Translations under genes and position numbers: made by a program
The notes under the pieces: generated by a model
Database searches by the model: none
What the model was told of the DNA's origin: nothing
What the model saw: the letters and a program-made list of their open reading frames with translations, nothing else
Part shown: in pieces, positions 18,450 to 27,171 of the stretch
How the letters are laid out: each line of letters begins with the position of its first letter
How positions within the stretch are numbered: position 1 is the stretch's first letter
Origin: Pedobacter sp. Hv1
GTDB taxonomy: Bacteria > Bacteroidota > Bacteroidia > Sphingobacteriales > Sphingobacteriaceae
DNA: 64,000 nt
Direction of reading: 5' to 3'
Assembly: GCF_001412215.1 (NCBI RefSeq)
Contig: NZ_LLWP01000009.1
Coordinates: 372,001-436,000 of the forward strand

Positions 18450-20426
18450 TTATTTAAAAAGAGTAGCTGATACTCTTGCTTTTTCTGGATTTTTAGAAGT
18501 GATGATCACTGCCCCATTTTCGCCTCTCTTGCCATATAAGGCGATCGCACTTGGCCCTTTTAATACATCAATGGCATCAATTTTTTTGGCATCAAGGTCT
18601 TTTAGTACATTAACCGTTTCTTTAACCTCGCCATCTACAATAAACAATGGCTCTTTATTTGGGCCTTCTGGGAAATTCTTGAGTCGAATACTGGCAATTA
18701 CATTGGCTTTATTTTCGCCTTTGTCCTGATCTAAAGTAAACTTAATAGGAATACTATAGTTGACTCTTACCGTTTTGCCATCTTGGATAGCTGGAAGCCA
18801 TTTGCTCATTTTTAATACCCTTATCGCTTCCTCATCAAGGCCAAAGCCCAATTTTCGGTCTGTTTTAAGGTTGCTTAATGAGCCATCTTTCTCTACAATA
18901 AAGTTCACCATTACAGTTCCCTGTACGTCGTTATCTAAAGCAGCAATAGGGTACTTAATTTTCTTGTCTAAGTAACTATTCAGCTTTTGTATGCCCCCAG
19001 GAAACACCGGAGGAGCAGATACAGCTACAAAGCTAGGTGCAGGTTTTTCAACAGCTTCTTCCTTTGGTGCCATTCCAGTAATGGTAATGGCTAATGGGGT
19101 ATAGCCGTCTGCTGTAGTTGCATTTTCATTCTGTAGAGGTGTGTCTGCACCATCTAATTTAAAAGTAGCTTTTAAGCTATAATTGCCGTCCCTTTTAATA
19201 TAATCTGTATAATTTAAAATGGGTTTTAAGACTTCTTGGTCAAGCCCATGGCCCAATTCGGTTTGTACAACAGCATCGGTAATTTTTCCATTTTTAACGG
19301 TGAAATTAACAATCGTATTACCTTGAATTTTGTTATTTGCTGCGGCAACAGGATAGATGATGGCATTGAAAACATGTTTGTAAAATGGCTCAAAAGCATT
19401 TGGATCTACCTCATTATTACTCTCTGTAGGTTCAGCAACTACATCATAAATTACGGTTTGTGCTTGTGGTGCTTGCTCAATTCTTGGTGGTGGTGGCGAG
19501 ATCAATTGCACCACATTTAATGGTGTAGCCAGTACATCTTTCACAAATGACTTGGCCGTAATTGAGGATAGTTTATCTACAACACCTAATATTTGATCAT
19601 TTTTACGGATAGTGGCCGATGATAATACTAAAGTAAGTGCAAAAAGCGGCACAAATAATCCATACTTTAAAATGGCTGTTTTTTTAGAGCGTTGCTTGTG
19701 CAACATAAAGATCCGCTTCTTAATTAACGATTTGGTGAAAAAACCATTGGTTAAAGAATTTGGTCTTACGCCAAAAGCTTGGCTGAGCAATAACATTGCA
19801 TATTCCTCTTTATCGCCCTGAAACTTGGCGGCAGCTTCATCTGCAAGATACTCGTGAATGTTTTTTATGGTGTTCTTATAGGCATAGATAATTGGGTTGA
19901 ACCAAGTAATGATCCCTAAAAATTCGAAAAACAAGACATCTAAGGTATGCAGTTGTTTAACATGAATATCTTCATGTAAATTAACCGTTGCGGCTTCTGG
20001 GACATTATTGGAAATGACTTTCTTGTTTAAAAACGAGAACGCCATGCCATTGCCAATGGTTTTTAATAACCTTCTTACAGCAACCAGTTGAAAAATGAAT
20101 CGAGCTAAACAAAACAAGATCCCTAACAAATAAATCAAAACAATTAAATTGCCCCAGTTAAATTCTTCTTTGGCGTCTTCTACAATTGTAGCTTTATTGA
20201 CCAAACTATTGAGTTGGTCTACACTAGTATAAATGTGTTGAGTAACCTTTTGTTTATTGAACCACTCGAACCGCAAAAAGGGAATGGCTAATGAAAGCAC
20301 ACCTGATGCGATTAAGTAAATGCGGTTTAAAACAAAATAGGTTTCTTTATCTAGTAACAGCTTGTAAAAACAGTAAAAAATAACCAGGTAAATATTTACC
20401 TGCAAGAGATAATGTGCCCAACTCAT
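18450..20426 (-). CDS. BlaR1-like M56 metallopeptidase fused to TonB and plug domains
   Basis: This 658-residue membrane protein has four hydrophobic helices in its N-terminal 310 residues (about 7-25, 33-50, 92-115 and one near 260-275). The M56 zinc motif is HEDIH at 151-155, and a further zinc-ligand Glu is probably in IHEYLADEAA. After the last helix come a degenerate TonB-like domain (about 350-430), a fuller TonB C-terminal domain (about 480-570; PVFPGGIQKLNSYLDKKIKY) and a plug-like end (about 585-648; EPLFIVDGEV, IDVLKGPSAIALYG, GAVIITSK). By analogy with BlaR1/MecR1 it would sense an envelope signal and inactivate the BlaI repressor. It overlaps blaI by 4 bases. The ligand is unknown. 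Confidence 0.88.
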   Translation of the reverse strand: MSWAHYLLQVNIYLVIFYCFYKLLLDKETYFVLNRIYLIASGVLSLAIPFLRFEWFNKQKVTQHIYTSVDQLNSLVNKATIVEDAKEEFNWGNLIVLIYLLGILFCLARFIFQLVAVRRLLKTIGNGMAFSFLNKKVISNNVPEAATVNLHEDIHVKQLHTLDVLFFEFLGIITWFNPIIYAYKNTIKNIHEYLADEAAAKFQGDKEEYAMLLLSQAFGVRPNSLTNGFFTKSLIKKRIFMLHKQRSKKTAILKYGLFVPLFALTLVLSSATIRKNDQILGVVDKLSSITAKSFVKDVLATPLNVVQLISPPPPRIEQAPQAQTVIYDVVAEPTESNNEVDPNAFEPFYKHVFNAIIYPVAAANNKIQGNTIVNFTVKNGKITDAVVQTELGHGLDQEVLKPILNYTDYIKRDGNYSLKATFKLDGADTPLQNENATTADGYTPLAITITGMAPKEEAVEKPAPSFVAVSAPPVFPGGIQKLNSYLDKKIKYPIAALDNDVQGTVMVNFIVEKDGSLSNLKTDRKLGFGLDEEAIRVLKMSKWLPAIQDGKTVRVNYSIPIKFTLDQDKGENKANVIASIRLKNFPEGPNKEPLFIVDGEVKETVNVLKDLDAKKIDAIDVLKGPSAIALYGKRGENGAVIITSKNPEKARVSATLFK

Positions 20427-20800
20427 TTTGGTTTGTTTTTGAATTTATTGATCATTTTTAAAATTTCATCCACATCACTTAAGTCTAATTTTTCTTCCTT
20501 TACAAAAAATGAGAACATGCTTTCTACAGAGTTTTCGAAATAACTACCTAATAATTTTTCGGTAGCATGTCTTTTATATTCCTCTCTACTAATTAAGGGG
20601 TGATATTTGTGTGCTTTTCCAAAAGCTTCGTGACCAATAAAGCCCTTCACCTCTAGAATTCTGATAATGGTAGAAACGGTATTGTAAGCCGGTTTCGGCT
20701 CGGGTAAATAATCCATCACCTCTTTTACAAATCCGCTTTCTAGTTGCCACACAATTTGCATGATCTGTTCCTCTGCCTTCGTTAAATCTTTAATTTCCAT
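20423..20800 (-). CDS. BlaI/MecI/CopY-family transcriptional repressor
   Basis: This 125-residue protein has the winged-helix DNA-binding domain of BlaI/MecI: LTKAEEQIMQIVWQLESGFV, then PKPAYNTVSTIIRILEVKGF and GKAHKYHPLIS. A C-terminal dimerisation helix follows. It is the first gene of the operon and overlaps blaR by 4 bases (ATGA-type), so repressor and sensor are translationally coupled. It probably binds palindromes just upstream of its own start (see 20892-20909) and controls the whole set. No beta-lactamase gene lies beside it, so the regulon is not obviously drug resistance. Confidence 0.93.
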   Translation of the reverse strand: MEIKDLTKAEEQIMQIVWQLESGFVKEVMDYLPEPKPAYNTVSTIIRILEVKGFIGHEAFGKAHKYHPLISREEYKRHATEKLLGSYFENSVESMFSFFVKEEKLDLSDVDEILKMINKFKNKPK

Positions 20801-20891
20801 GATAATTGTTGTTTTGCGCTTTCCTGAGCGTTTTTTATTTTTTTATAGAGACTAATTTAGCATTTGTACACCAAATACTTATCTAAATCTA

Positions 20892-20922
20892 AAACTAATA
20901 TATTAGTTTGCGAAATATTTCG
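20892..20922. promoter_or_regulatory. Two adjacent palindromes, candidate BlaI operator
   Basis: AAACTAATATATTAGTTT (20892-20909) is a perfect 18-bp palindrome, and CGAAATATTTCG (20911-20922) is a perfect 12-bp palindrome directly after it. Both lie in the 164-base region between the divergent blaI (start 20800) and the beta-CASP nuclease gene (start 20965). Operators of BlaI-family dimers are palindromes near the repressor's own promoter, so assignment to BlaI is an inference from position and symmetry. Confidence 0.5.
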
Positions 20923-20964
20923 AGATATTTTTTTACTATATTGAAAAATAAATTTAAAAAACAT

Positions 20965-22368
20965 ATGAAAATAGCCTTCCACGGCGCTGCTCGCAATGTT
21001 ACAGGTAGCAAACATTTGATTACCCTGCAAAATGGCAAAAAGATATTACTCGATTGTGGCCTATTTCAGGGAATGGGACAGGAAACTGATGAGTTGAATG
21101 AAAATTTTGGCTTTAATGCAGCAGAAGTTGATGTTTTGGTATTGTCGCACGCACACATAGACCATAGTGGTTTAATCCCTCGTTTAATTGCACAAGGTTT
21201 TAAGGGTGTAATTTATGGAACACCAGCCACCAAAGAACTCAGTAAAATATTATTACTCGATTCTGCTAAAATACAAGCCGGCGATTTGAAATATAAAAAC
21301 AAGAAGTTGCAACAAAGAGGTCAACCTTTAGAAAAAGCCCTTTATGAAGAAGAAGATGTGTTAAGAGCAATGGAATATTTTGTTGCAGTAGATTATCACA
21401 ATGAAACGAGGTTAATGGATGGTGTAACCTTACAGTTTATTGATGCCGGACATATTATTGGGAGTGCCTCTGTGCATTTAACAATTGTAGAAAATGGCCA
21501 GACCACACATTTAAGTTTTAGCGGAGATGTTGGCCAATATGGCGATCTGTTACTTAGGTCTCCACAAACATTTCCTCAAGCAGATTATATTTTATTAGAA
21601 TCTACTTATGGTGATCGCTTGCATCAAGATGCACAACCAACAGAACAGGCATTTTTAGATGTAATTTTAAAAACCTGCGTGCAGAAAAAGGGAAAGATAA
21701 TTATTCCGGCTTTTAGCGTGGGGCGTACTCAAGAACTTTTGTATATTTTAAATAACCTCGATTTAGAAGGGAAATTACCTGCCATTAAAGTGTATGTAGA
21801 TAGTCCCTTGTCGGCTAAGGCAACCCAGATTATCGAAAACCATGCAGAAGGATACAATGAGGAAGTATTAGATATTTTAAAGATCGATGATAATCCATTT
21901 GATTTTAAAGGCCTGCATTACATTGAAGATTCCGAAGAATCTAAGGCTTTAAATGCCAACCCAGAACCTTGCATCATTATTTCTGCATCGGGCATGGCCG
22001 AGGCCGGACGCGTAAAACACCACATTAAAAACAACATTAGCGATAGCAAAAATACCATTTTAATGGTGGGCTATTGCGAACCTAGATCTTTAGGTGGGCA
22101 ACTAAAAAATGGGGCCAAAGAAGTGAGCATTTATGGAGAACGTTTTCAGGTAGTTGCAGAAGTGCAAAGTATCCAGTCTATGAGCGCACATGGTGATTAT
22201 GAAGACCTATTGAAGTTTATATCTGGTCAAGACCCAGCAAAAGTAAAAAAGATATTCTTGGTACATGGCGATTATGATGTACAGCAGGTTTTCAGAGAAA
22301 AATTAATAGCCAAAGGTTATCAAAATGTAGAAATTCCGGATAGACACCAAGAGTTTACATTGAGTTAG
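20965..22368 (+). CDS. Metallo-beta-lactamase-fold nuclease with beta-CASP and RNA-specificity domains
   Basis: Translated from the ATG at 20965, 467 residues. A TTG 57 bases further up is in frame but would place the start inside the palindromic operator and add a basic tail not typical of the family. The zinc motif SHAHIDHSG is at residues 61-69. The beta-CASP region is in the middle (FSVGRTQELLYIL, ISASGMAEAGR), and the C-terminal RMMBL part contains SMSAHGDYEDLLKFI and FLVHGDYDVQQ. This is the YSH1/CPSF-73-like bacterial family, expected to act on RNA in the cytoplasm as an endo- or exonuclease. A terminator follows at 22430-22452. Confidence 0.93.
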   Translation: MKIAFHGAARNVTGSKHLITLQNGKKILLDCGLFQGMGQETDELNENFGFNAAEVDVLVLSHAHIDHSGLIPRLIAQGFKGVIYGTPATKELSKILLLDSAKIQAGDLKYKNKKLQQRGQPLEKALYEEEDVLRAMEYFVAVDYHNETRLMDGVTLQFIDAGHIIGSASVHLTIVENGQTTHLSFSGDVGQYGDLLLRSPQTFPQADYILLESTYGDRLHQDAQPTEQAFLDVILKTCVQKKGKIIIPAFSVGRTQELLYILNNLDLEGKLPAIKVYVDSPLSAKATQIIENHAEGYNEEVLDILKIDDNPFDFKGLHYIEDSEESKALNANPEPCIIISASGMAEAGRVKHHIKNNISDSKNTILMVGYCEPRSLGGQLKNGAKEVSIYGERFQVVAEVQSIQSMSAHGDYEDLLKFISGQDPAKVKKIFLVHGDYDVQQVFREKLIAKGYQNVEIPDRHQEFTLS

Positions 22369-22429
22369 CAGGATCTAAATGTTAATCAGTTGATATTGCT
22401 TTAATTAAACCATACCAAATTATATCTAC

Positions 22430-22452
22430 AAAGCCGCTAATAGCGGCTTTTT
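22430..22452 (+). terminator. Intrinsic terminator after the beta-CASP nuclease gene
   Basis: AAAGCCGCT pairs with AGCGGCTTT around a 3-base loop and is followed by further Ts, 61 bases after the stop codon at 22368. Confidence 0.8.
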
Positions 22453-22785
22453 GCATTTTTCATGTAATGGTTCGCCATTACTTTTGCTTTATCAAAAGGA
22501 AAACCCTCTGCGGTTACTTTTATAATGAATAATCGTGAAATCCTTTCATTATTAGAAGCCGATCAACTGTAAAACTCCCATTTCACTACCGTAAAAATAC
22601 CCTGAGAACTAAGGTAATTGCCACCTCAGTTTCATTTGCTTCTCGATATAGCTTTGAGTAATCTAAATCACTGTGGCTACCGGTTACTTTAAAATATGAT
22701 GTTGATAATGGGAACTTCCTTGGCCTGTTTACCTTAACAGCAAATCTGAGTAAATAAAGACTAGTGCTAATTAAATTCTATTTAA
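22439..22785 (-). pseudogene. Possible degraded gene fragments
   Basis: On the minus strand one frame is open from about 22785 down to a stop at 22586 and reads like protein (YFKVTGSHSDLDYSKLYREA). A second frame, shifted, runs from about 22557 to a stop at 22439 (VTAEGFPFDKAKVMANHYMK). Neither has a start codon, and they are separated by stops. This could be the tail of a decayed gene or chance; I recognise no family. Confidence 0.22.
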
Positions 22786-22808
22786 ATAACTCTCAAACGC
22801 TTATTGTC

Positions 22809-23960
22809 ATGAAAAGATTTTTCAACTGGTTTAACACGATCTTAACCAGAAACAAAAAAACTCTCGATCCAACAGATCAGATAGATCCAGTAAATCAGAC
22901 AAGGTCTGTGAGGTCGGCTATAAAAAATTCTATATCCTTCGCTACAGCGATCACATTGCTATTGTTATTAGCGATGTATCTGTCCTTTAAAGAAAATAAG
23001 GTCTTTGTTATATTTTCTATCCTTACGGTTATTGCAGCATTTTTTATTGCTGGCTGTGTTTTAGGGTTCATTTTTGGCATTCCTAAAAAGTATCAGAACA
23101 AGCAGGCTGTAGTGCAATTAGACAAATATGGAAAACCTTTGCAGCCAACAGACCCTAATTATACCGATAATAGTAGCTTGGAAGAAATTTCTGATTGGAT
23201 TACCAAAATTATTATTGGATTAAGTATGGTGCAATTTCACGCCATTTTAAAAATGATAGCGGATGCGGCGGACAATATAAATACCAGTTTGAAAGGGGCA
23301 ATATGTGCCGATCAGTCTTGCCATTTAAATTTCTATGTATTTAGTTATGCACTCATTATTTTCTATCCGATAGTGGGGGCTATTATTGGTTATTTATGGA
23401 CAAGGATAGAGTTTCCATATATATTGGATCAAAAAGATAGAGACCTAAGAGAAGCAAACAGAGAACGAGATAGGGCTGAAAACAAACTGAATAGGGCCAG
23501 GGAGTTGAATAAGTTAAAGGAAGAAGATCTGCAGGCATTAGTACAAACATTTACACCAGCAACTGATTCAATGAAAGGCAAAAGAGAAGAGTTTAAACAG
23601 TCTCAACAACTCCCAGACGACCCTCAAAAAGGCAAATGGGGAGGAAAAGCGGAAGCCAGAGACCGAAAAGTTACTGCCATAATAAGAGAAAGTAGCTTCG
23701 ATCCGAATTGGTTCAATATCAATCTATCAGTAACTTCTACAGATCCAAATCAGCCATTGGTAGGAGAAGTTGTATTTAACCTGCATCCCTCTTTTATGAA
23801 CGAGGTACAAAAAGTAAAGGTTTTAGATGGTGTTGCCCAATACAATATTATTGGGTGGGGAGCTTTTACCGTTGGGGTAGAATGTGATGAAGGCAAAACA
23901 AAACTCGAATTGGATTTGGCTGAATTGACAGATGCGCCGGAACTGTTCAGGAAACGATAA
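22809..23960 (+). CDS. Membrane protein with coiled coil and C-terminal pYEATS-like domain
   Basis: Starting at the ATG at 22809 (383 residues), an upstream GTG in frame would add 15 residues in front of the basic MKRFFNWF N-terminus and is less likely. Hydrophobic helices lie at about 42-60, 66-91 and 174-198, with an amphipathic helix at 128-150 (EISDWITKIIIGLSMVQFHA). A strongly charged coiled coil follows at 206-245 (DRDLREANRERDRAENKLNR). The end, about 288-378, is beta-rich, with VVFNLHPSF, IIGWGAFTVGVECDEG and KLELDLAEL. This matches my recollection of the prokaryotic YEATS-like (pYEATS) domain, seen in predicted signalling or conflict proteins. The function is unknown. It stands alone between two terminators. 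Confidence 0.75.
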   Translation: MKRFFNWFNTILTRNKKTLDPTDQIDPVNQTRSVRSAIKNSISFATAITLLLLLAMYLSFKENKVFVIFSILTVIAAFFIAGCVLGFIFGIPKKYQNKQAVVQLDKYGKPLQPTDPNYTDNSSLEEISDWITKIIIGLSMVQFHAILKMIADAADNINTSLKGAICADQSCHLNFYVFSYALIIFYPIVGAIIGYLWTRIEFPYILDQKDRDLREANRERDRAENKLNRARELNKLKEEDLQALVQTFTPATDSMKGKREEFKQSQQLPDDPQKGKWGGKAEARDRKVTAIIRESSFDPNWFNINLSVTSTDPNQPLVGEVVFNLHPSFMNEVQKVKVLDGVAQYNIIGWGAFTVGVECDEGKTKLELDLAELTDAPELFRKR

Positions 23961-24016
23961 GCTCAACTATTACTTTATTTTGGCTACAAGCAAGACTAAT
24001 GATACGTACTTAACTC

Positions 24017-24051
24017 AACAAAAAAGCCACCTCTAGGGTGGCCTTTTTGTT
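24017..24051. terminator. Bidirectional terminator between convergent genes
   Basis: AACAAAAAAGCCACC (24017-24031) pairs with GGTGGCCTTTTTGTT (24037-24051) with one mismatch and a 5-base loop. A and T tracts on both sides serve the pYEATS gene (rightward) and the M28 peptidase (leftward, ending at 24060). Confidence 0.85.
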
Positions 24052-24059
24052 AAAATTGC

Positions 24060-25646
24060 TTACTGACGCGGAGGTGCTGGTTTAGGCATCTCTTTACGTG
24101 GTAATTTATCTGCTCTTTCTGAAGTATGGTAAACAAAAGAAGCAACAATAGTTGCAGATTTTTTCAAATCATCTTCTACCAAACGGTCAAATGTATCCAT
24201 GTTAGAGTGGTGGGTACGGGTATTGTAATCCATCGGATCTTGGATAAACTGGAAGCCAGGTAAACCAACACCATCAAAAGATTGGTGATCGGTACCACCT
24301 GTATTGCCAACAGTAATGGTTTTAGCACCTAGGTCTGCAAAAGGATTGATCCAAGTTTGGAAGATATCCTTAACAGCGGTATTGCCTTGCAAATATACAC
24401 CACGAATGGTTCCTGTTCCATTATCTAAGTTGTAATACGCACTTAATTTTTCGTGTTCAGCTTTTGGTTTCATATCAGCTGGATCTGCAAAATGTTCTTT
24501 CACATAACCTCTTGAACCAAATAGACCTTGCTCTTCAGAACTCCATAAAGCAATACGGATAGTACGTTTCGGTTTAAAATCAATCGCTTTTAAAATACGC
24601 ATGGCTTCGATCATTACTGTAGAACCAGCCGCATTATCTGTAGCCCCAGTTCCTGAGTGCCACGAATCGTAGTGGCCACCAAGCATTACAATTTCGCTTT
24701 TCAAGTTAGGATCAGTTCCAGGAATTTCAGCAATTACGTTATATCCTTTTGGATCTTTGTCGTAAAATGAAGTTTTAACTTCAGCTTCAATTTCTACTTT
24801 CTCGCCACCACGTAATAAACGTAAAATGTGTAAATAATCTTCACTGCTTACCTCTAACTCTGGGTTAACTGGTTTAGCATCTAATTTATAAGAAGCACCA
24901 TTGCTGGTAAAGAAAGTACCATAGCTACCTCTAGCATATGTTAACTTCAATCCAATTTTTTCAGCCAATAACATGCTGTCAATCGCCGCTCTAACAGATA
25001 CCATTCTCATCATCATGGCTCTTTGGTTACCATCGGCACCTGGGCGGTTACCCGCATTGCCTGGTCTACCTGCACCCGGAACAGCTGGTTGGGCTGCTGC
25101 CATTTCTGCTAATTTTTCTTCAGTGTATCTAACTACATCTGCTACGTACGAGTTTTTTAAAGGTTGGATAGTTGCAGATTCAATCATTACAATTTTACCA
25201 GTCAATTTACCTTTGTATTTCGCCAAATCGGTAATGGTATCTGCTTTAATCAATACTACCTCAGATTTAATAGGGCCGTTTGTGCCAGGTGTCCATGCTT
25301 TTGGAGAAGCAATAATCGGACGATAGAAAGGCTTTGTAGTAGCTGCATAATATTTGTCAACTTGCCATCCTCTACCAAAATCGCCCCAAGCCTCTAAATG
25401 AACATTTTTAAGGCCCATTTCCTTAAAATATTTAACAGCCCAATCTTGTGCTCTTTTTAAGCCAGGAGAGTTAGATAAACGTGGCCCAGCAACATCTGTA
25501 ATGTGGTAGGCAATATCCATGGCTTTAGATTTTTCTAAGCCCTCTGTTCTGATCTTTTGTACAATAGCCGTATTTAAAGGCTCTTGTGCAAATGCAGAAA
25601 AGCACAAGCCTAAAGCCAGTGCACTAAAAGTAATTTTTTTCATCAT
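24060..25646 (-). CDS. Secreted M28-family zinc peptidase with PA-type insert
   Basis: This 528-residue protein has a signal peptide (MMKKITFSALALGLCFSAFA, cut before QEPLN). A PA-like region at about 120-270 precedes the M28 catalytic core. Zinc and catalytic residues are visible in GGHYDSWHSGTGATDNAAGS, ALWSSEEQGLFGSRGYV and NTGGTDHQSFDGVG. A Pro-rich tail (KEMPKPAPPRQ) ends it. It probably acts as an exo-aminopeptidase in the periplasm or outside the cell. An insert rich in Pro, Gly and Ala sits near residue 190 (AVPGAGRPGNAGNRPGADGN). It is divergent from a second M28 gene at 25741. Confidence 0.92.
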   Translation of the reverse strand: MMKKITFSALALGLCFSAFAQEPLNTAIVQKIRTEGLEKSKAMDIAYHITDVAGPRLSNSPGLKRAQDWAVKYFKEMGLKNVHLEAWGDFGRGWQVDKYYAATTKPFYRPIIASPKAWTPGTNGPIKSEVVLIKADTITDLAKYKGKLTGKIVMIESATIQPLKNSYVADVVRYTEEKLAEMAAAQPAVPGAGRPGNAGNRPGADGNQRAMMMRMVSVRAAIDSMLLAEKIGLKLTYARGSYGTFFTSNGASYKLDAKPVNPELEVSSEDYLHILRLLRGGEKVEIEAEVKTSFYDKDPKGYNVIAEIPGTDPNLKSEIVMLGGHYDSWHSGTGATDNAAGSTVMIEAMRILKAIDFKPKRTIRIALWSSEEQGLFGSRGYVKEHFADPADMKPKAEHEKLSAYYNLDNGTGTIRGVYLQGNTAVKDIFQTWINPFADLGAKTITVGNTGGTDHQSFDGVGLPGFQFIQDPMDYNTRTHHSNMDTFDRLVEDDLKKSATIVASFVYHTSERADKLPRKEMPKPAPPRQ

Positions 25647-25740
25647 ATCTTATTTAGTTTAAGTAACGTTGTTGTGGGTGAATTTACAGGTAATGCTAAA
25701 TATTTGTACCTTTCTATTCATATTTTTACACATCCTTTTT

Positions 25741-27102
25741 ATGGTCAGATTAAAACATTTTGGCATCCTTTTATTATTGTTAGCTTTTTCAGGTAAAAGG
25801 TTATATGCCCAACGAACAGAAATTAGAGATGCCAACATCAGTGCAATGGTAAACGAGGTTGGAGCTGCTAATCTAGAACAAATCATCAAAAAACTGGTTT
25901 CATTTCAAACCAGACACACCTTAAGCGACACCGTAAGTAAAACAACAGGTATTGGAGCTGCAAGAACGTGGATCAAAAGTGAGTTTGAAAAGTATGGAGC
26001 GGCCAGCGGAGGCAGGTTACAGGTATCGTATGATTCCTTTGTACAAGCTGCAGATGGCAGACGAATTACCGCACCAGTAGTGCTTAAAAATGTAATGGCT
26101 ATTTTACCCGGTACAGACCCTAATGATAAAAGAATGCTCATGGTTTCTGGACATTACGATTCGAGGGTTACCGATGTGATGAACATAAAAGATTTTGCCC
26201 CAGGGGCAAATGACGATGCTTCTGGTGTAGCTGCCGTAATGGAAATGTGCCGTATCATGAGCAAGCAAAAATTTAGCGCTACTTTGGTTTTTGTGGCCAT
26301 GGTAGGCGAAGAACAAGGCTTATACGGCGCAACAAATTTGGCCAAAAGGGCAAAGGAAGAAGGTTGGAATGTACATCTATTAATGAACAATGATATTGTA
26401 GGTAATTCTTATGGAATGGAAACCGACCTGAAAGACAATAAAAGTGTGCGTGTGTTTAGCGAAGGTGTTTCTGCTTTAGAAACCCCAGCACAAGCGGCGG
26501 CACGTCAGTCTGCAGGTACTGAGAATGACGGTAAAGCCCGTCAGGCAGCAAGATACATTAAAGAAGTAGCGGAGCGTTATGTTGACCAACTGGAAGTAAA
26601 ATTGATTTATCGTCGCGATCGTTTTCTACGTGGGGGCGATCATACTCCATTTTCGCAACAGGGATTTGCTGCGGTTAGGATTACAGAGATGAATGAAGAC
26701 TTTAACAGACAACATCAGGATATTAGAACAGAAAATGGGTTTAAATATGGCGATTTGCCTGAATATGTAGATTATAACTACTTGCAAAAGGTAACCAGAA
26801 TGAATTTGTCTGTAATGGCAAACCTTGCTTTATCTGCCCAAGAGCCAGAAAATGTGGTAGTACTTACTGCAGGTTTAACCAATAAAACCGCATTGAAGTG
26901 GGAAGCACCAAAAGGTAAAAAGCCAGCAGGCTATTATGTGTTGATGCGTGAAACAACCAGCCCATTTTGGGAAAGGAAGTTTTTTGTAAAAGAAAACGCT
27001 GCTACCTTGGCCTACTCTAAAGACAATTACTATTTTGGCGTGCAGTCTGTAGATGAAGATGGACACGAAAGTTTAGTAATTACACCAAAACCTGGTAGAT
27101 AA
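25741..27102 (+). CDS. Secreted M28-family peptidase with C-terminal beta domain
   Basis: The ATG at 25741 is preferred over an upstream in-frame start 72 bases earlier, because it gives a clean signal peptide (MVRLKHFGILLLLLAFSG ... YAQ). The 453-residue product has the M28 core: VSGHYDSRVTDV, GANDDASGVAAVMEMCRI, MVGEEQGLYGATNLA and RGGDHTPFSQQGFAAVRI supply the zinc and catalytic residues. A fibronectin-like C-terminal domain from about residue 370 (ALKWEAPKGKKPAGYYVLMR) is probably structural. It starts 94 bases from the divergent M28 gene and may share its control. A terminator follows at 27112-27144. Confidence 0.9.
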   Translation: MVRLKHFGILLLLLAFSGKRLYAQRTEIRDANISAMVNEVGAANLEQIIKKLVSFQTRHTLSDTVSKTTGIGAARTWIKSEFEKYGAASGGRLQVSYDSFVQAADGRRITAPVVLKNVMAILPGTDPNDKRMLMVSGHYDSRVTDVMNIKDFAPGANDDASGVAAVMEMCRIMSKQKFSATLVFVAMVGEEQGLYGATNLAKRAKEEGWNVHLLMNNDIVGNSYGMETDLKDNKSVRVFSEGVSALETPAQAAARQSAGTENDGKARQAARYIKEVAERYVDQLEVKLIYRRDRFLRGGDHTPFSQQGFAAVRITEMNEDFNRQHQDIRTENGFKYGDLPEYVDYNYLQKVTRMNLSVMANLALSAQEPENVVVLTAGLTNKTALKWEAPKGKKPAGYYVLMRETTSPFWERKFFVKENAATLAYSKDNYYFGVQSVDEDGHESLVITPKPGR

Positions 27103-27111
27103 TTTTAGCAA

Positions 27112-27144
27112 ATGAAAAAGGCAGTGTTAAACTGCCCTTTTCAT
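27112..27144 (+). terminator. Intrinsic terminator after the M28 peptidase gene
   Basis: ATGAAAAAGGCAGT (27112-27125) pairs with ACTGCCCTTTTCAT (27131-27144) around a 5-base loop with one mismatch. It lies between convergent genes and may work both ways, since the ABC permease gene ends at 27172. Confidence 0.75.
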
Positions 27145-27171
27145 ACTAAACTAAAAACTAAACTAAAATCT

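Larger units (their letters stand above)
22369..22808. other. Intergenic region with a terminator and a possible gene remnant
   Basis: The 440 bases between the nuclease and the pYEATS membrane protein contain the nuclease terminator (22430-22452). On the minus strand there are two short peptides in different frames that look coding but have no start. No clear TAnnTTTG promoter is visible in front of 22809. Confidence 0.5.

Noticed and set aside
20908..20964. TTG extension of the beta-CASP nuclease
   Set aside because: It would start inside the palindromic operator, and the family start is at the ATG at 20965.
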